Both the position numbers and the translations under genes were made by a program. The notes beneath the pieces were generated by a model that did not search any database, had not been told where the DNA came from, and saw nothing but the letters and a program-made list of their open reading frames with translations. From Lactococcus garvieae subsp. garvieae (GTDB taxonomy: Bacteria; Bacillota; Bacilli; Lactobacillales; Streptococcaceae), in NCBI RefSeq assembly GCF_029024465.1, contig NZ_CP118950.1:1116001-1180000 (forward strand): a stretch of DNA of 64,000 nt. Reading direction: 5' to 3'. The number at the start of each line of letters is the position of its first letter. Positions within the stretch are counted from its first letter, which is position 1. Shown in pieces: positions 60,174 to 64,000 of the stretch.

Positions 60174-61183
60174 TTTATAATTACCGCTTGTTTCACACGT
60201 GGAGTAATTTTTCCGATTTCATAACATTTTACTCTTTGCTTCACTTCTTCAACCTTTTCTGGGGCCACAGCAAGGACCATACCAATTCCCATATTGAAAA
60301 TTTGGAACATTTCGTCATGAGACACTTGACCGTATTTCTCCAAAGCTTGGAAAATAGGCAATATCTCCCAGCTGCCTTCTTTAATTTCAGCTGTTAAATG
60401 ATCACCAAACATCCGCGGAAGATTTTCATAAAAGCCCCCTCCTGTAATGTGTGATATCCCTTTAATCATCGTGTCCTTTATGAGCGGTAAGAGCTCCTGA
60501 ACGTAAATATGAGTCGGTTCAAGCAACTCTTCTTTGAGGGGACGGTCCAGCTCAGGAAGAATTTCTTGTTTATCGAAATCTTTAAATATTTTTCGAACGA
60601 GCGAATATCCATTCGAATGAATGCCGGAGGAAGGAAGCCCTAATAAGACATCACCTGCCTCAACATTCTGGGTTCCATCAATAAGCGTTGACTTTTCAGC
60701 AATACCGACCGCAAAACCTGCAAGGTCATAATCATCTGTATCATACATATCTGGCATTTCTGCTGTTTCGCCACCAATCAAGGCTGCACCTGACAGCAAA
60801 CAACCTTGGGCAACACCTGCGACGACTTTTTCAAGCTTTTCCGGTTGATTTTTCCCAGTAGCAATATAGTCAAGAAAGTAGAGAGGTTCAGCTCCTGCTG
60901 CAATGATGTCATTGACACACATGGCCACACAATCAATCCCTATCGTGTCATGCTTATCTGCTTCAATAGCCAACATTAGCTTTGTCCCTACACCGTCTGT
61001 TCCAGAGATAAGCACAGGTTCCTTAACATTAAGACTTGAAAGATCAAAGGCTGCCCCAAACCCTCCAAGTCCACCAATAACGCCTTGTCTCTTCGTTTTT
61101 TCGGCATGTTTTTTTATGCGATCAACCACTTGGTAACCCGCTTCAACATCAACCCCGGCCTTTGCATAAGCATTTTTAGACAT
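60170..61183 (-). CDS. purM: Phosphoribosylformylglycinamidine cyclo-ligase
   Basis: A 337-residue AIR synthetase: [12 protein letters not shown] at the start, [33 protein letters not shown] (outline) and [11 protein letters not shown]. It overlaps purF by 8 nt and purN by 4 nt, so translation is coupled through the operon. Confidence 0.96.
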   Translation of the reverse strand: MSKNAYAKAGVDVEAGYQVVDRIKKHAEKTKRQGVIGGLGGFGAAFDLSSLNVKEPVLISGTDGVGTKLMLAIEADKHDTIGIDCVAMCVNDIIAAGAEPLYFLDYIATGKNQPEKLEKVVAGVAQGCLLSGAALIGGETAEMPDMYDTDDYDLAGFAVGIAEKSTLIDGTQNVEAGDVLLGLPSSGIHSNGYSLVRKIFKDFDKQEILPELDRPLKEELLEPTHIYVQELLPLIKDTMIKGISHITGGGFYENLPRMFGDHLTAEIKEGSWEILPIFQALEKYGQVSHDEMFQIFNMGIGMVLAVAPEKVEEVKQRVKCYEIGKITPRVKQAVIIK

Positions 61184-62591
61184 TTTTTCCTCCTAAAGAT
61201 TTCAGGTAATTTTCTTCGTAATCGTAAAGTGGTGTCGGATATATACCGTCAAAGTAAGACAGACAGAGATTATCATGACCAATAGCCTCAACCAACCCTT
61301 CTTGACTTAAAAAAGTAAGACTGTCTGCTCCAATGATTTGGCAAATTTCATCGACCGAATGTTCAGCTGCAATCAGCTCTTCTCGCTTTTGAATATCGAT
61401 ACCATAAAAGCACGGATAAGCGAGGGGTGGACTCGCAATTACCACATGGACTTCAGCAGCGCCAGCATCTTTAAGTAAACGCACAATTCGTCTGCTTGTC
61501 GTTCCACGTACAATAGAATCGTCCACCATGATGACCTTTTTACCCTCAACCACACTGGAAACAGCCGAGAGCTTCATTCGTACACCTTGTTCTCTTAATT
61601 CTTGCGTAGGCTGAATAAATGTACGTGCCACATATTGATTTTTAATCAGGCCCATTTCGTAAGGCAATCCAGATTCTTCTGCATATCCTGATGCTGCAGA
61701 GAGGGACGAGTTAGGTACACCAATAACGATATCTGCATCTACCTGCGCCTCACGCGCCAGGATACGTCCTGATTGTTTACGGGCTGTATGGACATTGACA
61801 CCTGCAATAACACTGTCCGGACGTGCAAAATAAATATACTCCATCGAACAGATTTGTGTATTGGTCTTATCTGTAAACTGCTCAACATGTAAACCTTGAT
61901 CATTAATTTGGATAATCTGACCGGGTTTAACTTCCTGTACAAATTCCGCACCTATAACATCAAAGGCACACGTTTCGCTGGCTACAACGAGCGCACCATT
62001 AGCCATTTTCCCAATAGATAAGGGACGGAAGCCATTAGGATCAAGAGCTGCAATCATAGAATCTTCTGTCATCAAGAGATAAGCAAAGCCTCCTTTGACA
62101 GTGTTCAAAGCCTCCTTTACTTTTCCCATAAATTCAGGATGGTGGCTACGTCGAATCAGATGCGCCAAAATTTCCGTGTCTGAACTTGAAGAAAAGATGG
62201 CCCCTTGTGCTTCTAATTCACGCCGTAACGATATGGCATTGGTCAAGTTGCCGTTATGGGCAAGGCCAAGCTGCGTGTCTTGAAATTTAAAGTGAAAAGG
62301 CTGAATGTTGTTTAATTCTGCTGAGCCTGCTGTGGCGTAACGCACATGCCCCATAGCTGCTTTCCCTGACAATTTTTGTAAATCTTTTTCGTGACGAAAA
62401 ACCTCTGTTACTAAGCCTAAATCACGATGGCGCTGAAGTTCTCCCTCATTATTTGACAAAATGCCAGCACCTTCTTGCCCTCTGTGTTGCAAAGCGTGAA
62501 GTCCAAAATAAGTCAGTTGTGCTGCTTCGGGATGCCCCCAAATGCCAAAAATGCCACATTCTTCGTTTAAGGACTTTACTTCATAAGACAT
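61176..62591 (-). CDS. purF: Amidophosphoribosyltransferase
   Basis: A 471-residue enzyme making phosphoribosylamine from PRPP and glutamine, the committed step of purine synthesis. The nucleophile Cys12 is in NEECGIFGI, after an 11-residue propeptide. The phosphoribosyltransferase PRPP loop is [14 protein letters not shown]. The 16-nt overlap with purL indicates coupled translation. Confidence 0.96.
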   Translation of the reverse strand: MSYEVKSLNEECGIFGIWGHPEAAQLTYFGLHALQHRGQEGAGILSNNEGELQRHRDLGLVTEVFRHEKDLQKLSGKAAMGHVRYATAGSAELNNIQPFHFKFQDTQLGLAHNGNLTNAISLRRELEAQGAIFSSSSDTEILAHLIRRSHHPEFMGKVKEALNTVKGGFAYLLMTEDSMIAALDPNGFRPLSIGKMANGALVVASETCAFDVIGAEFVQEVKPGQIIQINDQGLHVEQFTDKTNTQICSMEYIYFARPDSVIAGVNVHTARKQSGRILAREAQVDADIVIGVPNSSLSAASGYAEESGLPYEMGLIKNQYVARTFIQPTQELREQGVRMKLSAVSSVVEGKKVIMVDDSIVRGTTSRRIVRLLKDAGAAEVHVVIASPPLAYPCFYGIDIQKREELIAAEHSVDEICQIIGADSLTFLSQEGLVEAIGHDNLCLSYFDGIYPTPLYDYEENYLKSLGGKNV

Positions 62592-64000
62592 GGAATTGCT
62601 CCTTCATAAATCGCTTTCGCTTCTGCAGTAGATAGGGAAATTTCACCATCTTTTGCTGAAATTTTAATTTCTGACTTATCTGTAACTTGTCCTAACTTGC
62701 TTGCTTTCCCTGCCATCAGTGCTTCAAAATTCTTTTCATCTTTTGGATGAACCGAGAGGATAAAGCGGCCTTGACTTTCAGAGAAAAGTTGTGATACCTT
62801 GCCCTCAAAATGAACCGAAATTCCTTTATTGTTCGCAAAAGCTGACTCAACAAGAGCCACAGCCAATCCCCCTTCAGATAAATCATGGGCTGATTTAACG
62901 AGACCGGCTTGGATGGCTTTCAGTACATGTTTTTGATTTTCTTTTTCTGCTTGCAAATCAAAGTTTAGCGTACCTGAAATCTTTCCTGTCATCATTTTTT
63001 GAATCTCCGAACCGGAGAAATCATCGGCAGTCTCCCCAATAATATAAATTAAGTCACCTGCATCTTTAAAATCCTGTGTTGTAATGTGTGTCACATCTTC
63101 AATCAAGCCCGCCATCCCAATCATTGGTGTTGGTAAAATTGCTTGACCATTCGTCTCGTTATAAAGGGAAACATTACCTGAAATAACTGGAGTAGAGAGC
63201 ACACGGCAAGATTCCGAAACACCGTCACACGCCTTACTTAACTCATAAAATTGCTCTGGCTTTTCTGGATTACCAAAGTTAAGACAATCCGTAATTGCTA
63301 AAGGTTTCCCTCCTGAAGCAATGATATTTCGTGCTGCTTCTGCGACAGCTATTTGTCCACCAATCTCGGGATTCAGGTAAAGGTAGCGTGCATTACAGTC
63401 TGTCGTCATTGCTAAAGCTTTATTGGAATGACGGAGGCGAATAACTGCTGCATCAGACCCTGGTGCAACGACTGTATTTGTCATTACTCGACTATCGTAG
63501 GTTTCATAAATACTGCGCTTGCTCGCAATCGTTGGTTGACTAAGAAGATCTTTGAGAACCTCTGTCGCGTTTGCGATTTCAGGTATGAATTTTTCAGCTT
63601 TTACAAATTCAGCAATGCGTGCGGGTTCTTTCATTTCACGAGAATAAACTGGTGCATCCTCCGCTAAAGAATCTACTGGAATTTCTGCAACCTTTTCTCC
63701 CTGATGGAACAATGTATACATCCCATCGTCAGTAACTTCACCAATATTTACCGCATCAAGTTCATACTTTTTGAAAAGCTCAACGATTTCATCTTCATGA
63801 CCTTTTTTAATGCAAAGGACCATCCGCTCTTGCGACTCTGAAAGCATCATTTCGTAAGGTGTCATATTCGTTTCGCGTTGTGGTACTAAATCCAAATTAA
63901 GTTTCAAACCCGAGCCAGCCTTTGAAGCCATTTCTGAAGTTGAAGAAACGAGTCCGGCAGCACCCATATCTTGAATACCAACAAGAATATCGGAATGATT
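62576..64000 (-). CDS. purL: Phosphoribosylformylglycinamidine synthase II (5' end outside window)
   Basis: 475 codons of the C-terminal two thirds of the small-type PurL (FGAM synthase subunit II), open to the window edge in frame. It begins with the conserved [11 protein letters not shown] segment, then [28 protein letters not shown] and [11 protein letters not shown] (in pieces). It would work with PurS and PurQ encoded further upstream. The internal ATG at 63967 is not the start, since the conserved text continues before it. Confidence 0.95.
   Translation of the reverse strand, partial: NHSDILVGIQDMGAAGLVSSTSEMASKAGSGLKLNLDLVPQRETNMTPYEMMLSESQERMVLCIKKGHEDEIVELFKKYELDAVNIGEVTDDGMYTLFHQGEKVAEIPVDSLAEDAPVYSREMKEPARIAEFVKAEKFIPEIANATEVLKDLLSQPTIASKRSIYETYDSRVMTNTVVAPGSDAAVIRLRHSNKALAMTTDCNARYLYLNPEIGGQIAVAEAARNIIASGGKPLAITDCLNFGNPEKPEQFYELSKACDGVSESCRVLSTPVISGNVSLYNETNGQAILPTPMIGMAGLIEDVTHITTQDFKDAGDLIYIIGETADDFSGSEIQKMMTGKISGTLNFDLQAEKENQKHVLKAIQAGLVKSAHDLSEGGLAVALVESAFANNKGISVHFEGKVSQLFSESQGRFILSVHPKDEKNFEALMAGKASKLGQVTDKSEIKISAKDGEISLSTAEAKAIYEGAIPCLMK

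Overview
The window comes from a low-GC Gram-positive chromosome and fits the genus Lactococcus, most likely the L. garvieae / petauri / formosensis group. This placement is inferred from sequence character and gene order (pur cluster, bmpA, XerD-like/CBS/phosphoesterase/murI order, pyruvate phosphate dikinase with its regulators, an ssrA tag reading AKNNTSYALAA), not from a database search.

Layout. 1-7.8 kb: XerD-like protein (partial), CBS protein, phosphoesterase, a MurI-RdgB fusion, ilvE under a CodY-type promoter, an MscS channel, rnhB-rbgA and an Mpg-type glycosylase. 8-12.4 kb: a gene remnant, a GH73 glucosaminidase, a Y-family polymerase operon with a palindrome at its promoter, a VOC protein and PsiE. 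12.4-16.7 kb: ppdK divergent from a CcpN-like repressor plus the PPDK regulatory kinase, with three CcpN-like operator matches between them. 17-21.8 kb: a reduced accessory-Sec glycosylation locus (secA2, gtf3, and a gtfA cut to about 96 codons). 22.4-28.9 kb: small genes, namely two UspA genes, two HicB-like micro-genes with near-identical leaders that appear to sequester their ribosome binding sites, a tandem pair of tiny membrane-peptide genes that look leaderless, a CDF transporter, a lipoprotein, two YxeA proteins and YagU. 28.9-32.5 kb: a decayed prophage (tRNA T-arm-like remnant, CHAP lysin, frameshifted small genes, a secreted repeat protein, a dead integrase) ending beside ssrA. 33-37.6 kb: ABC exporter, YlxM, a PhoR-like two-component system. 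37.6-42.9 kb: nucleoside salvage (rsmC-like, pdp, deoC, cdd, bmpA) with a GntR regulator. 43-48.8 kb: coaA, guaA, a third YxeA, a third UspA and a flavin reductase/dioxygenase pair. 48.8-64 kb: de novo purine genes (purL-F-M-N-H and purD-E-K) with a trehalose PTS operon and its regulator between purH and purD.

How the parts connect. Purine supply is the dominant theme: purL/F/M/N/H/D/E/K make IMP, guaA makes GMP, and bmpA with pdp/deoC/cdd imports and salvages nucleosides. A full match to the lactococcal PurBox lies upstream of purD and a 12/13 match upstream of bmpA, both about 75 bp from the predicted start of transcription and each with a terminator hairpin between box and promoter. Carbon flow is handled by ppdK with CcpN-like and PDRP regulators and by the trehalose operon, which has a perfect 18-bp palindrome beside its -10 and cre-like sequences around its -35.

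The most unusual signals are the HicB-like pair with conserved leaders; a recurring promoter-start arrangement (TG-N-TANNNT, exactly 6 nt, then ATG) seen at six genes and implying leaderless mRNAs; and the tandem duplication of a leaderless membrane peptide gene with its promoter. No CRISPR array, rRNA gene or intact insertion sequence was seen.
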